A stretch of DNA of 64,000 nt from Serratia nematodiphila DZ0503SBS1. Lineage in GTDB: Bacteria > Pseudomonadota > Gammaproteobacteria > Enterobacterales > Enterobacteriaceae. Below are positions 14,147 through 24,642 of this stretch, piece by piece; position 1 is the first letter of the stretch, and every line of letters begins with the position of its first letter. The stretch is taken from assembly GCF_000738675.1 (NCBI RefSeq), contig NZ_JPUX01000001.1, forward strand, positions 1,550,001-1,614,000. Reading direction: 5' to 3'. The notes under the pieces are model-generated. The model worked only from the letters and a program-made list of their open reading frames with translations. It had not been told where the DNA came from and did no database searches. A program made the translations under genes and the position numbers.

Positions 14147-16143
14147 GGCAGCTTACGGTTGATCACGCAGTTCGGCGACGCGCTCAGCGTGCCGGTGGTG
14201 CCGGAAACCTGGAAGCCCGGCAGCTGGCGCATTTCAGCAAAGTGGTTGGCCAATGTCCAGGCATCCATCCCCATCGCATACAGGCGCACCAGCGAGTAGT
14301 CGTTGCGGAAACGCGCGCTGGCCTGCTGCAGCAGCTGAGGGTTTGAGCCGGCAAGCAGCGGGATATCGCTGAACTGCAGGCCTTCCATTTCCAGACGGAA
14401 GTCCGGGCCGGCGCCGGCCTGGTAGCTGCGCGAGCTGGCGTACATCGCCGGCTTGCCGCGCGAGCTGGTGGCCATGTCGATCATCGGTTTGATCAGCGTC
14501 AGCTGAGACTGCGTGGCGACGATGTACACCGCGTCGACGCTGCCGCCGGTGGCGGCGGGCACGTCGCTCGGCGGCGCAGGAATGGTCAGCCCGGCGATGG
14601 TGACGCTCTGCGGCGCCGGGGCGCTCGACATCGGCGTACCGGTCATGCGGATGCCGCCGCTGTTCACCATTTGGCGCAGCTCGCCGGCGGAGCCGATGTC
14701 CTGGCGCAGCACGGTTTGCCCGCCTTGCTTCTGCCATTCCTGGTTAAAGGCCCTGGCGACGCGATCGCCGAAGGCGCCGCGCGGCACCAGCAGCAGCGGT
14801 TGACGCTTCTGCTGTTCCCAGATGTGGCGGGCGGCGTCGCGGGCTTCATCTTCCGGCGACAGGGCGAAGTAACAGATGTTCAGGTTGTCCTTCGGCGTTT
14901 CCGGCTGGTTGAGCGCCAGCACGTTCAGCGTGGTGGTGCTGGCGGACAACTGATCGACGTTCTCTTTCAGCAGTGGGCCGACCACCAGGGTGGCGCCATC
15001 CTGCTGCGCCTGGCTCAGCAAGGCGGCCAGCGGTTGGCTGGTGGTATCGTACACTTTGACCTGCGCGTTGGCGGCCTGCAGCGGCGTTATCGGCGCGCTG
15101 GACGGCGCAGCGGGTTGCGCGGCGGTGACGGCTGGCTGGCTCTCTTGCGCCGAAGGGCTGACCGCGCCGTTGGCGTTGATGTCACCCGTAGCGGCCTGAT
15201 CGGCCGGCGCCGTTTGGGCCGGCGTGCTGGCCGGTTGCGCGGCTTGAGGCTGCGGCGCCGGCATGGAACCGCCGTTTTTCGCCGCTTCGAAGCCTTGCTG
15301 GATGGCGTCGGCGAACACTTTCGCCTGGCCGTTCAACGGCAGCAGCAGGGCTATTTTCGAGGTGGAGGCCTGGGTGAAGTTCAGCACCTGATTCAGGCGA
15401 GCCGGCAGCGTTTTGGCCGCCGGGTTCTTCGGATAACGGTTCTGCCAGTCTTTGATGCCGGCCTTCAGCAGATCGGGATCCTGCTTGTTGTCCTGATAGA
15501 CGCGCAGCAGATCCAGCCAGCCTTGCAGCACATTCTCGTCGGCGTTGATCACCAGGCTGTTCATCTCCTGCGGCGTCAGCTGCAGCAGCGCCTGCCAGGT
15601 TTGATCCAGATTGTCCTGGTGCGCCTTGCCGGTCAGCAGCGGCTCCTGGGCGATATAGGCGCGGATCAATGGCAGCGACGCTTTGCCCTGATTGGCGGCG
15701 ATCTGCGCCTGGTAGTAGCGCACCTTCTGATTCGGCGACAGCGCACCGCTGTCCAGGTGGCCCAGCGTGCTGCGGGCGCTGACGTAGCTCTTGTTGGCGA
15801 TCTGCAGTTCGGCGGTCAGCAACTGGCGTTCGGTCTGCTGCGCACCGCTGAGATTTTTCGGCAGTTGATTCAACTGGTCGCCGGCCTGCGGCAGTTTTCC
15901 TTCACGCAGCAAGGCGCGAATAGCAAGTAATTGCCAGTCAGCCTTGTTATCATCGCTGCTTTGCTGCAACTGCTGCAGGTAGTAATCGGAGCTGGCGCTC
16001 GCTTCGTCCTGTATATTGGCGGGCGGCGTTTGCGGGGCCCGACTTGGACAGCCTGCCAGGAAAAGGGCGGCGGCGATGACTGCGGTCAGTCGGACAGGCT
16101 TGGAACGCCCTGCTTTGGTACGAACGAATGTTGAGGAAAGCAT
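14104..16143 (-). CDS. lpoA: Penicillin-binding protein activator LpoA
   Basis: LpoA is an outer-membrane lipoprotein that reaches through the periplasm to activate PBP1A. It has 679 residues, against 678 in E. coli. The lipobox LFLAGC is near residue 30. An N-terminal helical TPR-like domain (about 35-250) is followed by a low-complexity Pro/Ala/Gln linker inside the C-terminal region (about 290-360). The rest is a periplasmic-binding-protein-like fold. I use the ATG at 16143, since the longer frame has no support. It is divergent from rsmI. Confidence 0.95.
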   Translation of the reverse strand: MLSSTFVRTKAGRSKPVRLTAVIAAALFLAGCPSRAPQTPPANIQDEASASSDYYLQQLQQSSDDNKADWQLLAIRALLREGKLPQAGDQLNQLPKNLSGAQQTERQLLTAELQIANKSYVSARSTLGHLDSGALSPNQKVRYYQAQIAANQGKASLPLIRAYIAQEPLLTGKAHQDNLDQTWQALLQLTPQEMNSLVINADENVLQGWLDLLRVYQDNKQDPDLLKAGIKDWQNRYPKNPAAKTLPARLNQVLNFTQASTSKIALLLPLNGQAKVFADAIQQGFEAAKNGGSMPAPQPQAAQPASTPAQTAPADQAATGDINANGAVSPSAQESQPAVTAAQPAAPSSAPITPLQAANAQVKVYDTTSQPLAALLSQAQQDGATLVVGPLLKENVDQLSASTTTLNVLALNQPETPKDNLNICYFALSPEDEARDAARHIWEQQKRQPLLLVPRGAFGDRVARAFNQEWQKQGGQTVLRQDIGSAGELRQMVNSGGIRMTGTPMSSAPAPQSVTIAGLTIPAPPSDVPAATGGSVDAVYIVATQSQLTLIKPMIDMATSSRGKPAMYASSRSYQAGAGPDFRLEMEGLQFSDIPLLAGSNPQLLQQASARFRNDYSLVRLYAMGMDAWTLANHFAEMRQLPGFQVSGTTGTLSASPNCVINRKLPWLQYRQGTVVPVS

Positions 16144-16205
16144 ACTGTATCCAGTGATGTTTTTTTCAAGATGCTCAATATTAAATCGGCAACCCGGATG
16201 AAACA

Positions 16206-17069
16206 ATGAATCAACACCAACAATCAGTCATTTCTGCATCAACGCTGTATGTGGTGCCCACCCCCATCGGCAATCTGGGCGATATTACCCACCGTGCGTT
16301 AGAGGTACTGAAAAGCGTTGATCTGATCGCGGCGGAAGATACGCGCCATACCGGATTGCTGTTGCAACACTTCGCGATCAACGCGCGTCTGTTCGCGCTG
16401 CACGATCACAACGAACAGCAAAAGGCCGAGCAGCTGCTGGCGAAACTGCAGGAAGGCCAAAGCATTGCGCTGGTTTCCGACGCCGGCACGCCGCTGATCA
16501 ACGATCCCGGTTATCACCTGGTGCGCCGCTGCCGCGAGGCCGGCATTCGCGTGGTGCCGCTGCCGGGCGCCTGTGCCGCCACTACCGCGCTGTGTGCCGC
16601 GGGCGTCGCCTCCGACCGTTTCTGCTACGAAGGTTTCCTGCCGGCGAAAACCAAGGGGCGCAAGGATACGCTGATGGCGCTGGCGGAGGAACCGCGCACG
16701 CTGATTTTCTACGAATCCACCCACCGCCTGCTGGAAAGCCTGCAGGACATGGTCACCGTCTGGGGCCCGCAGCGCTATGTGGTGCTGGCGCGCGAGCTGA
16801 CCAAAACCTGGGAATCCATCCACGGCGCGCCGGTGGGCGAGCTGCTGGCGTGGGTGCAGGAAGATGAAGTGCGCCGCCGCGGTGAGATGGTGCTGATCGT
16901 CGAAGGCCACAAGGCGCAGGAAGATGCGCTGCCGCTTGAGGCGCTGCGCACGCTGGCGCTGCTGCAAAAAGAGCTGCCGCTGAAAAAGGCGGCGGCGCTG
17001 GCGGCGGAAATCCACGGCGTGAAGAAAAATGCGTTGTATAAGCACGCGCTGGAGCAACAACAGCCGTAA
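16206..17069 (+). CDS. rsmI: 16S rRNA (cytidine(1402)-2'-O)-methyltransferase
   Basis: RsmI (287 residues) methylates the ribose of C1402 in the 30S P site. It is a tetrapyrrole-methylase-fold enzyme. Characteristic segments are [17 protein letters not shown] at the N-terminus, [21 protein letters not shown] (S-adenosylmethionine site) and [12 protein letters not shown]. It is divergent from lpoA and followed by rnpB. Confidence 0.97.
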   Translation: MNQHQQSVISASTLYVVPTPIGNLGDITHRALEVLKSVDLIAAEDTRHTGLLLQHFAINARLFALHDHNEQQKAEQLLAKLQEGQSIALVSDAGTPLINDPGYHLVRRCREAGIRVVPLPGACAATTALCAAGVASDRFCYEGFLPAKTKGRKDTLMALAEEPRTLIFYESTHRLLESLQDMVTVWGPQRYVVLARELTKTWESIHGAPVGELLAWVQEDEVRRRGEMVLIVEGHKAQEDALPLEALRTLALLQKELPLKKAAALAAEIHGVKKNALYKHALEQQQP

Positions 17070-17110
17070 AGCGGTTGACCTGCCGCCGCCGCGACGCTAC
17101 TATCCGCGCC

Positions 17111-17487
<377 letters not shown>

Positions 17488-17494
17488 GACAAAA

Positions 17495-17531
17495 GAAAAC
17501 CCCGCGCAACGCCCGTTGCGCGGGGTTTTTC
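17495..17531 (+). terminator. rnpB terminator
   Basis: CCCCGCGCAAC, loop GCCC and GTTGCGCGGGG form a perfect stem followed by TTTTT. An A-rich left flank lets it also serve yhaK, which ends convergently at 17546. Confidence 0.92.
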
Positions 17532-17545
17532 ATTTTTCGGCCGGC

Positions 17546-18247
17546 TTACACCGGCAGGTCAATCAGCAGCGCGCGCAGCGGCGTCTCGGCGCGGATCGTC
17601 AGGCGGTTTTCCTCACGCACGAAGGCGCCGTCGCCGCAGGTCAGGCGTTGCGCTTCGTGGCGCTCGCCGGTAGCTGCGATGGTGCCGTGAATCGATTGCA
17701 AATAGGCGCGCGGCCCGTTAATCGTCAGCGTTTGTTCTTCGCCCGGCTGCAGATCGAGATGGTGGATCCAAACCTGCTGGCGCAGCTGCAGGCTGCCCTG
17801 TGCGCCGTCCGGCGAGGCCAGCAGCAAGTTGCCTGCCGCCGGCAGCGCCAGGCGCTGCACCCGCTCGTTGTTGCGTTCCGGGCAGGCGTCCAGCCACAGC
17901 TGCAGGCGGGTCAGCGGCGTATCGCTGCTGACGTTCTGTTCGCTGTAACTCAGGCCCGGCTGGGTGGCCAACAGCAGCGCTTCGCCGGCTTTGGCGCGCG
18001 CGGTGTTGCCGTCGCTGTCGCGGTATTCCGCCTCGCCCTGCAGGATCAGGTTCAGGATATCCACGCTGGGATAGGTGCGCGGCTGGAACGAGGCGCCCGG
18101 TGCCAGCACCTCCTGATTCAGCACCCGCAGCGACGCGTAGCCCATCAGTTTGGGATCGAAGTAGTGACCAAAGGAAAAGGTGTAGCGAGCCTGCAGCCAA
18201 CCAAAGTCAGCTTGCCCGCATTGTTGTGCTGTTCTGCATGTAATCAT
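17546..18247 (-). CDS. yhaK: Pirin-family bicupin YhaK
   Basis: YhaK (233 residues) is a pirin-related bicupin reported to respond to nitrosative/oxidative stress in E. coli. The sequence shows the family landmarks FGHYFDPK and QEVLAPGASFQPRTYPSVD near the N-terminus. Unlike classical pirins it lacks the full set of metal-binding histidines. I start at MITCRTAQQ (18247), as in E. coli. It is divergent from yhaJ, its likely regulator. Confidence 0.92.
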   Translation of the reverse strand: MITCRTAQQCGQADFGWLQARYTFSFGHYFDPKLMGYASLRVLNQEVLAPGASFQPRTYPSVDILNLILQGEAEYRDSDGNTARAKAGEALLLATQPGLSYSEQNVSSDTPLTRLQLWLDACPERNNERVQRLALPAAGNLLLASPDGAQGSLQLRQQVWIHHLDLQPGEEQTLTINGPRAYLQSIHGTIAATGERHEAQRLTCGDGAFVREENRLTIRAETPLRALLIDLPV

Positions 18248-18354
18248 GGCAATCGGCTCTCTAAATTCATTATCCAAATGGTAAGCATCTGGACGTCGGA
18301 TTGTTAGCCAGTTAATCTGGTCGGCATATTCAAATTTCCTGACAGAGGGATGTG

Positions 18355-19251
18355 ATGGCCAGAGATCGGGCGCTCACGCTTGAGGCGCTGAGAGTGATGG
18401 ACGCGATCGACCGGCGTGGCAGTTTCGCCGCGGCCGCCGACGAATTGGGCCGGGTGCCGTCGGCGCTCAGCTACACCATGCAAAAATTGGAAGAAGAATT
18501 GGATGTGGTGCTGTTCGACCGTTCGGGACACCGCACCAAGTTCACCAACGTCGGGCGCATGTTGCTGGAGCGCGGGCGGGTGCTGCTGGAGGCGGCCGAT
18601 AAGCTGACCACCGACGCCGAGGCGCTGGCGCGCGGTTGGGAAACCCACCTGACCATCGTCAGCGAAGCGCTGTCGCCGCCGAGCCTGCTGTTCCCGCTGG
18701 TGGACAAACTGGCGCTGAAGGCCAACACCCAGGTGTCGATTTTCACCGAAGTGCTGGCGGGCGCCTGGGAGCGGCTGGAACAGGGGCGCGCCGACATCGT
18801 GATCGCGCCGGACATGCATTTTCGCGCGTCGTCGGAGATCAACACCCGCAAACTGTACAAGGTCATGAGCGTTTATGTCGCCGCGCCGGATCATCCTATC
18901 CACCAGGAGCCGGAGCCGCTGTCCGAGGTGACCCGCGTGAAGTACCGCGGCATCGCGGTGGCGGATACCGCCCGCGAGCGCCCGGTGTTGACCGTACAGC
19001 TGCTGGACAAGCAACAGCGCCTGACGGTGAGCACCATTGAAGACAAACGCCTGGCGCTGCTGGCCGGGTTGGGGGTGGCGACCATGCCGTATCCGATGGT
19101 GGAGAAAGATATCGAGGCCGGGCGGCTGCGCGTGGTGGGGCCGGAATACAGCCGCGAAGCCGATATCATCATGGCCTGGCGGCGCGACAGCATGGGGGAG
19201 GCGAAAGCCTGGTTCCTGCGCGAAATTCCGCGCCTGTTCGCGCAGCGCTAA
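18355..19251 (+). CDS. yhaJ: LysR-family regulator YhaJ
   Basis: YhaJ (298 residues) is a LysR-type regulator, known in E. coli to bind aromatic breakdown products such as those of dinitrotoluene and to control yqjF/yhaK. The N-terminal winged HTH is in GSFAAAADELGRVPSALSYT, and the C-terminal effector domain follows (about 90-295). Its position between yhaK and yqjF/yqjG fits that regulon. An ATG one codon upstream is also possible. Confidence 0.94.
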   Translation: MARDRALTLEALRVMDAIDRRGSFAAAADELGRVPSALSYTMQKLEEELDVVLFDRSGHRTKFTNVGRMLLERGRVLLEAADKLTTDAEALARGWETHLTIVSEALSPPSLLFPLVDKLALKANTQVSIFTEVLAGAWERLEQGRADIVIAPDMHFRASSEINTRKLYKVMSVYVAAPDHPIHQEPEPLSEVTRVKYRGIAVADTARERPVLTVQLLDKQQRLTVSTIEDKRLALLAGLGVATMPYPMVEKDIEAGRLRVVGPEYSREADIIMAWRRDSMGEAKAWFLREIPRLFAQR

Positions 19252-19268
19252 CGTCGGTTGGATGACAT

Positions 19269-19298
19269 CCCCTTGCCGGGCGGCAAGGGGATTTTTTT
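19269..19298. terminator. Terminator between yhaJ and yqjG
   Basis: CCCCTTGCC/GGCAAGGGG stem with a 4-base loop, then seven T in the + direction. It separates two convergent genes. Confidence 0.88.
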
Positions 19299-19301
19299 GC
19301 C

Positions 19302-20288
19302 TTAGCCGAAGCGCTGGTCGCGGCCGTGCGGCTCGTCCAGATCCTGCGCCGGCCCGATGGAAATGATGCCGTGCGGGTTGATGGTGGCGTGGCTGCGGTA
19401 GTAGTGGTTGCGAATGTGCGGCAGGCTGACCGTTTCGGCGATGCCCGGCATCTGGTAGATGTCGCGCAGGAAACCGTACAGGTTCAGATAGTCGCTGATG
19501 CGGTGTTTATCGCACTTGAAGTGGGTGACGTACACCGGATCGAAACGCACCAGCGTGGTCCACAGACGCAGGTCGGCTTCGGTCAGCCGATCGCCGGTCA
19601 GGTAGCGATGTTGCCCCAGGATCTGCTCAAGGCGCTCCAGCGCGTTGAATACCCCGTTGACCGCTTCGTCATAGGCTTCCTGGCTGGTGGCGAAACCGGC
19701 CTTGTACACGCCGTTATTCACTTGATCGTAAATCCAGCCGTTCAGCTCATCGATCTTACCGCGCAGATCGGTCGGGTAGTAGTCCCCAGCCCGAGCGCCG
19801 ACGCCGTCAAACGCGCTGTTGAACATGCGGATGATGTCGGCGGATTCGTTGCTGACGATGGTTTGCCGCTGTTTATCCCACAGCACCGGCACGGTCACGC
19901 GCCCGCTGTAGTGCGGATCGGCCCGCAGGTAGATCTGGTACAGGAAGTCGGCGTGATACAGCGGATCGCCGGTGGTTTCAGGAAAATCCTGGCCGAAGGT
20001 CCAGCCGTTTTCCAGCATCAGCGGGTGCACCACCGAGACCGGAATAATCTGCTCCAGCCCTTTCAATTTGCGCATCAGCAGCGTGCGATGCGCCCAGGGG
20101 CAGGCGAGAGAAACGTACAGGTGATAACGGCCCGCTTCGGCCTGGAAGCCGCCTGCGCCGTGTTCGCCGGGCTGACCGTCGGCGGTCACCCAATTGCGAA
20201 ACTGAGCGGTTGAACGTTTGAAACGGCCGCCGGTAGATTTCGTGTCATACCAGATGTCTTGCCAAACGCCATCGACGAGTTGTCCCAT
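19302..20288 (-). CDS. yqjG: Glutathionyl-hydroquinone reductase YqjG
   Basis: YqjG (328 residues, the E. coli length) is a Xi-class glutathione transferase that reduces glutathionyl-hydroquinones. The catalytic Cys is in SLACPWAHRTLL, within the N-terminal thioredoxin-like domain. The all-helical C-terminal domain has the Tyr-rich motifs of the Xi class. The start at 20288 (MGQLVDG) is preceded by GGAGA. It follows yqjF. Confidence 0.95.
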   Translation of the reverse strand: MGQLVDGVWQDIWYDTKSTGGRFKRSTAQFRNWVTADGQPGEHGAGGFQAEAGRYHLYVSLACPWAHRTLLMRKLKGLEQIIPVSVVHPLMLENGWTFGQDFPETTGDPLYHADFLYQIYLRADPHYSGRVTVPVLWDKQRQTIVSNESADIIRMFNSAFDGVGARAGDYYPTDLRGKIDELNGWIYDQVNNGVYKAGFATSQEAYDEAVNGVFNALERLEQILGQHRYLTGDRLTEADLRLWTTLVRFDPVYVTHFKCDKHRISDYLNLYGFLRDIYQMPGIAETVSLPHIRNHYYRSHATINPHGIISIGPAQDLDEPHGRDQRFG

Positions 20289-20358
20289 GGGAATCTCCTT
20301 GGTGTCCGAGTGAAAAACGACAGGGCCCGGCATGCCGGGCCCTGAATGACAGTTTAGA

Positions 20359-20754
20359 TTACCATTTCTTGTTCAGAAGACGGTCGATGCTGAAGCCGCC
20401 CGGGCCTGCGACCGCCAACACGATGAAGCCGCCGGCGATGGTCAGGTTTTTCATGAACATCAGCTGGTTTACGCCTTCCGCAAAGTCAGTGTGGAACAGT
20501 AGCGCGGTCAGGATGGTGAAACCGGCAGTGAACAGCGCCACGGTGCGGGTCAGGAAGCCGAACAGGATCGCCAGACCGCCGCCAAACTCCAGCAGAATGG
20601 TCAGCGGCAGCAAGAAGCCAGGCACGCCCATCGATTGCATGTACTGTTGGGTTCCGGCATAAGCGTCACCCATTTTGCCGTAGCCTGCCACGATAAACAG
20701 GATTGGCATCAGGATACGAGCAACCAGCAAACCTGTATCTTCTAATTTTTTCAT
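20359..20754 (-). CDS. yqjF: DoxX-family inner-membrane protein YqjF
   Basis: YqjF (131 residues) is a DoxX-like protein with four predicted membrane helices (about 8-28, 48-70, 75-95 and 105-122). The ARILMPILFIVAGYGK start and GFLTRTVALFTAG segment are typical. In E. coli it is a YhaJ target induced by nitroaromatic breakdown products. It lies directly before yqjG, consistent with a quinone/aromatic detoxification pair. Confidence 0.93.
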   Translation of the reverse strand: MKKLEDTGLLVARILMPILFIVAGYGKMGDAYAGTQQYMQSMGVPGFLLPLTILLEFGGGLAILFGFLTRTVALFTAGFTILTALLFHTDFAEGVNQLMFMKNLTIAGGFIVLAVAGPGGFSIDRLLNKKW

Positions 20755-21048
20755 CATCTACTCCAAAGTGTTTTTGTGTGCCTGTTCGGCGGTAGTCATA
20801 TCAACGGGCGGTATATCGGGTCTCTCACCCTGTCCGGCCCATATCGTATTGATGGAGTGAATGTTAATCGGGAAGTGCTCAGGTTGTTAGCAAGTAAAAC
20901 TGTCGTAATTTTTCAAAAAATCTGAATCTTTAGCGTGCTAATAAACTGACGCTTGTCAGCAGGTTGCCCAGCCCTCGGGATAAACGGCGCTGTTTTAAGG
21001 GAAAAACGAGGGCAGAGCAACAGGATGATTGAAGGAAAAACGCGGGGC

Positions 21049-21336
21049 TTACTTGGTGGAGAAGGTCTTTTTAAACAGTCGGATAGCGCTCCAGGCACCG
21101 AAAGCGCGACGCGACCAGCGGATCATCTTGCTGGGGTGGCGGATGCCGTACAGCGCCATGACGCTGGAACCGAGTACCAGATAGCGGCGCAGGCCAAAAA
21201 CGGTCTGCCAGCCGCGGTCAATGCGTTCGGTTTTTTCCAGCCACAAAGACTTGTGTTCGGCCAGATCCAGACGCTGTTGCTGGATCTGGCGAATCAGCCT
21301 CTCTTTCTTCCATTCCAGGTAGCGGCGGCGGCTCAT
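21049..21336 (-). CDS. yqjK: YqjK-like protein
   Basis: This 95-residue basic protein begins with SRRRYLEWKKERLIRQIQQQ and has a short hydrophobic stretch in the middle (RRYLVLGSSVMALYGI). It matches the YqjK family by length and by position after yqjE. Its start overlaps the yqjE stop (ATGA). The function is unknown. The yqjCDEK genes are linked to the stationary-phase membrane. Confidence 0.88.
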   Translation of the reverse strand: MSRRRYLEWKKERLIRQIQQQRLDLAEHKSLWLEKTERIDRGWQTVFGLRRYLVLGSSVMALYGIRHPSKMIRWSRRAFGAWSAIRLFKKTFSTK

Positions 21337-21734
21337 GGCTCGCGCTCCAGTTCGGCGCGGTCGAGTTCCAACTGCTTGCGCGTGGCGCCCAGCAGCGTGG
21401 TGCGACGGGCCTTGACCAGCGTCCAGATGGTGCCGACCACGGCCAGAAACAGCAGCACGCCAGTGGTGGCACCCAGCGCCACCAGCCGGTAGACCGGATC
21501 GATGGCCCAGAAGATCAGGATCAGCAGGCTCATCAAACCGAAGGCGGTGAACAGCAGTGTCATACCGGCCATGATCAGCAGCTGAATGAGGTTGGCTTTC
21601 TCCTCTTCCAGCTCGACGACCGCCAGCCGGACACGGGTTTCCACCATGCCGACCAAGATCGTGATGATGCGCTGACCGATATCCAGGACCCCTTTGGCGG
21701 GGCCCTGCGCGCGCACTTGCGGTTGTTCAGCCAT
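21333..21734 (-). CDS. yqjE: Phage-holin-superfamily III membrane protein YqjE
   Basis: YqjE (133 residues) has two strong membrane segments (about 50-72 and 80-104) and a basic C-terminus. It belongs to Holin-superfamily III (DUF1469). The start at 21734 follows the yqjD stop by two bases. Its role is unproven. Confidence 0.9.
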   Translation of the reverse strand: MAEQPQVRAQGPAKGVLDIGQRIITILVGMVETRVRLAVVELEEEKANLIQLLIMAGMTLLFTAFGLMSLLILIFWAIDPVYRLVALGATTGVLLFLAVVGTIWTLVKARRTTLLGATRKQLELDRAELEREP

Positions 21735-21736
21735 GA

Positions 21737-22042
21737 TTAACGACGCGCGAGCAGCACGCCCAACACCACGCCGACCGCCGCACCGATACCGATGCCGGTC
21801 CACGGGTTGTCGCGCACATAGTCGTCGGCCTGGCCGGCGATCTGTTTGGTTTGCGAAGCCAGCTTGTCACCGGCGTCGCTCAGGCGAGCGCGAGTCTCTT
21901 TCAGCGCGCCTTCCGCCTTCGAGCGCAGCTTCTCCAGCTCGGCTTTCGGCTTGTCGGTGGAGGAGTTCAGCACTTCCTCCAGCGTATCGGCTAAGGACTT
22001 CAGTTCAGCGCGTAAGTTTTCTGCATTTGAATCATGTGCCAT
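21737..22042 (-). CDS. yqjD: ElaB/YqjD-type membrane-anchored ribosome-binding protein
   Basis: This 101-residue protein has a long amphipathic helical N-terminal part (about 5-75) and a glycine-rich C-terminal membrane anchor (WTGIGIGAAVGVVLGVLLAR). This is the YqjD/ElaB/YgaM (DUF883) layout. In E. coli YqjD binds ribosomes at the membrane in stationary phase. It starts the yqjD-E-K unit. Confidence 0.93.
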   Translation of the reverse strand: MAHDSNAENLRAELKSLADTLEEVLNSSTDKPKAELEKLRSKAEGALKETRARLSDAGDKLASQTKQIAGQADDYVRDNPWTGIGIGAAVGVVLGVLLARR

Positions 22043-22206
22043 GTGATTATTCCTTAACGTTTATTTCGACAGACTTTTAACATAGCGGATTTTTTCGCCG
22101 GAGCAAAGGGGTGATGACCAGCAGATAACACCAGACATCAATTCCATATGCTTAAGAAATCCCGTGTGATGGGGCTCTCATCGATAAATCCGCTGGTGTA
22201 AAAAAA

Positions 22207-22578
22207 TTATTCCGCCTGGGCGCGTTTCAATTCAGCCTGCGCTTCGGCCAGCTTTTGCTGCTTTTTGGCGACCTTGTCCAGCTTGCCGGTTTGCTGCGCT
22301 TCTTTCAGCTCCTGCCGGCGTTCTTCGACCTTGCGCTGTTTCTCTGCGATGTTTTTCTGGCGTTCGGCCTGCAGGCCGGCTTCGGTGCAGTGAGTCTGCA
22401 CTTCGCTCAGCGCTTTTTTCAGCCCTTCCACGCGGTGGGTGTTGCCGTGTTGGGTGGCGTAGTCAATTTGCTGCTGGATGTCTTGCGCTTTGGCGGCGCA
22501 GCCGTCCTCAGCGGCCGAAGCGAACGCCGGCAGCGTGCAGAGTGGCAACAGCAGTAACAGGGAGTGGCGTAATTTCAT
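22207..22578 (-). CDS. yqjC: DUF1090 periplasmic protein YqjC
   Basis: This 123-residue protein has a signal peptide (about 1-22, cleavage at ASA). The rest is a charged helical coiled coil rich in Lys, Glu and Gln, with two Cys (DGCAAKA and VQTHCTEAG), as in DUF1090/YqjC. It is upstream of yqjD on the same strand. The molecular function is unknown. Confidence 0.9.
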   Translation of the reverse strand: MKLRHSLLLLLPLCTLPAFASAAEDGCAAKAQDIQQQIDYATQHGNTHRVEGLKKALSEVQTHCTEAGLQAERQKNIAEKQRKVEERRQELKEAQQTGKLDKVAKKQQKLAEAQAELKRAQAE

Positions 22579-22801
22579 CTTTCAGTTCCTTTTTCATGGG
22601 ATGCCTGAACAGGCACCCGCTTTCCTGACTGCCGAAGGCGGCAGCGCGAGAGGAGGGCGTTCATCGCCGGCTGAAGTTACCCTTCAGCATAGTCATGAAA
22701 CCGGCGTGCCCCCAAAGAATCAGCCGTGACCCAGTGCTGACTGATTAATTCTTGAGCTAATCGATGCGAATGAAAATGAAGATTATGGCAATGAAAGGAA
22801 A

Positions 22802-22819
22802 CCCCTTCATATGAAGGGG
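22802..22819. terminator. Palindrome after mzrA (probable terminator)
   Basis: CCCCTTCATATGAAGGGG is a perfect 18-base palindrome just past the mzrA stop. Read leftward it is followed by TTTCCTTT, a modest T tract. Confidence 0.5.
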
Positions 22820-22821
22820 GA

Positions 22822-23196
22822 TTATCCCAGATTGAGCGGGGAACGCGCAAATTCGCGCACCCAATGCGACGGCACGGGGGACTCGCTCAATGCGATGTGG
22901 TAACCGGGCGGCAGAATGGTTTGCAACGCTTCGCGCGCCAGCAACTGCTGCTCCGGCGAATCCAGACGGATGACCAGGCCATCGCCTTCCGGCGTAATGC
23001 TTTTGATGCGGATGCCGCGTTCATCCAGGCGCTGGTAGACATAAAAGCCGTCGGGCAGCGACAGCCCTTGCTGGCTGGCGCGGATGCGCAGCTCGCTCTC
23101 GGTGCGCACCATGCAGGGCACCAACAACGTCGCCAACGCCAACAGGGCGAGCGCGATCATCAGGACGTATTGCCAGCGCGGGCGCTTTGCTGTCAC
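22822..23196 (-). CDS. mzrA: EnvZ/OmpR modulator MzrA
   Basis: MzrA (124 residues as called) is a small inner-membrane protein that interacts with EnvZ and links CpxAR to EnvZ/OmpR signalling. It has one N-terminal membrane segment (about 9-29) and a periplasmic domain with the family strings LPDGFYVYQ and [17 protein letters not shown] use the GTG at 23196 because it overlaps the yqjA stop (GTGA). The longer ATG form would overlap yqjA by 46 bases. Confidence 0.88.
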   Translation of the reverse strand: MTAKRPRWQYVLMIALALLALATLLVPCMVRTESELRIRASQQGLSLPDGFYVYQRLDERGIRIKSITPEGDGLVIRLDSPEQQLLAREALQTILPPGYHIALSESPVPSHWVREFARSPLNLG

Positions 23197-23873
23197 GCCC
23201 CTTTCCCCGGGTTCTGGCTGTTGGCGCGTTTCTTGCGCCACAACACGATCAGTGAACCGACCAGCCCGACCACCAGCAGTACCAGCGGCAACATCATCAG
23301 GCAGAACATCAGCTGATCTTCATACTTGCGGAACACCGGAGTTTTCCCCAGGGCGAAGCCCAGCGTCGTCAGGATCAAGACCCACAGCAGGCCGCTCATC
23401 CAGTTGAAGAACTGGAAGCGTGCGTTGCTCAGACCGGACAGGCCGGCGATGGTCGGCAGCAGGGTGCGCACGAAGGCCAGGAAGCGGCCGACCAGCAGGG
23501 CGGAAAGGCCGTGACGGTGGAACAGGTTATGTGCACGCTGATGGTAGTGGGCCGGCAGATGCGAAAGCCAGCCTTGCACCGTTCGCGTATTGCCGAGCCA
23601 CCGGCCTTGTATATAACTGACCCAGCACCCCAGGCTGGCGGCGACGGTCAGGATAACGATGGTCAATGGGAAGCCCATGGTGCCTTTGGCGATCAGCACG
23701 CCGACCAGGATCAGCAGGCTGTCACCCGGCAGGAAAGCGGCCGGCAGCAGGCCGTTCTCCAAAAACAGGATCATGAACAGCAGGATGTAGAGGGTCCACA
23801 CCAACGAAGGGTTCGCCAGCGTCTCAAAATCCTGCTGCCATAAGGCATGTATCAGTTCTTTAATGATGTCCAT
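23193..23873 (-). CDS. yqjA: DedA-family membrane protein YqjA
   Basis: YqjA (226 residues) is a DedA-family inner-membrane protein needed for proton-motive-force homeostasis and drug/alkaline tolerance in E. coli. The DedA signature is visible as [19 protein letters not shown] and [18 protein letters not shown], which carry the functional acidic and Arg residues. Several membrane segments are present. It is coupled to mzrA by overlap. Confidence 0.95.
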   Translation of the reverse strand: MDIIKELIHALWQQDFETLANPSLVWTLYILLFMILFLENGLLPAAFLPGDSLLILVGVLIAKGTMGFPLTIVILTVAASLGCWVSYIQGRWLGNTRTVQGWLSHLPAHYHQRAHNLFHRHGLSALLVGRFLAFVRTLLPTIAGLSGLSNARFQFFNWMSGLLWVLILTTLGFALGKTPVFRKYEDQLMFCLMMLPLVLLVVGLVGSLIVLWRKKRANSQNPGKGA

Positions 23874-24009
23874 CCGGTGTTCCTAAAACGTCATTGTTTA
23901 TTTTTATCTCAGCGGCGGAGCGGGCGTGAGCTGAAAGCGCGCGGCGATCCTGAGTGCTGATAACGATGAAACGGCGTTGCTTTAAGGTTTCTAAGCGGTG
24001 CGACACCGG

Positions 24010-24456
24010 TCATAGGTGGTAAGTCAGCGTGCCACGGTACAGCATGTTACTTTCTTTCCAACCGGCCTGGCGACTCTGTTGCCTGGAGGCGTCCAGCATC
24101 CAGTCGACCTGGGCAAGCCGGTTGGGGGCCGGGGTGTCCTGGCGGGGGAAGCGAATTCGGTAACTCGGCTCTGCGGCCAGGGTATAGACCGGCGCCGCCA
24201 GGGAGGATGCGAGCAGCGAACCGGAGAAAGAGTGCGCTCTGGGCAGCAGCAGCGGCAACTTGCCGGGGGCTTTGCGGCGCGCTTCAGCCGGCGCCCGATA
24301 CACATGATCATAGGGGGAAAGCGCCGGCTCCGCCAGCAGCTGCAGGCTGCTCAGCGCGCTGGGGGTTGGCTTGGGTGACGCCACGCATAGCTGTTGGCCG
24401 GAGACCGAACCGGTCCAGCAGAAAACAGCAATCAGCATGGCAAACAACCAGCGCAT
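24010..24456 (-). CDS. Exported protein of unknown function
   Basis: This 148-residue protein has a signal peptide (hydrophobic 4-16, cleavage after SVSG near 20). It is followed by a Pro/Ala/Leu-rich body with one mature Cys and a basic Arg/Lys patch (EARRKAPGK). I do not recognise a family. It lies between exuR and yqjA, on their strand but with wide gaps, so it is probably its own transcript. Composition is like the neighbours, so there is no sign of recent transfer. Confidence 0.55.
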   Translation of the reverse strand: MRWLFAMLIAVFCWTGSVSGQQLCVASPKPTPSALSSLQLLAEPALSPYDHVYRAPAEARRKAPGKLPLLLPRAHSFSGSLLASSLAAPVYTLAAEPSYRIRFPRQDTPAPNRLAQVDWMLDASRQQSRQAGWKESNMLYRGTLTYHL

Positions 24457-24642
24457 TTATTCGCGTCCCGCCCCCGCAGCAATGGGTAAAAAAGTGGGCT
24501 AACTCTACCAAAATAGCACGATTGGCAACAGGGAAATCTACGTTGCCGACGGTGAAATAGTACACGGCAAACGGCGGTTCCGGCATCGATTCAGCGGATT
24601 TTACATTACCTGACATAAGCCGACGGTTTTTGACCGCCGTGG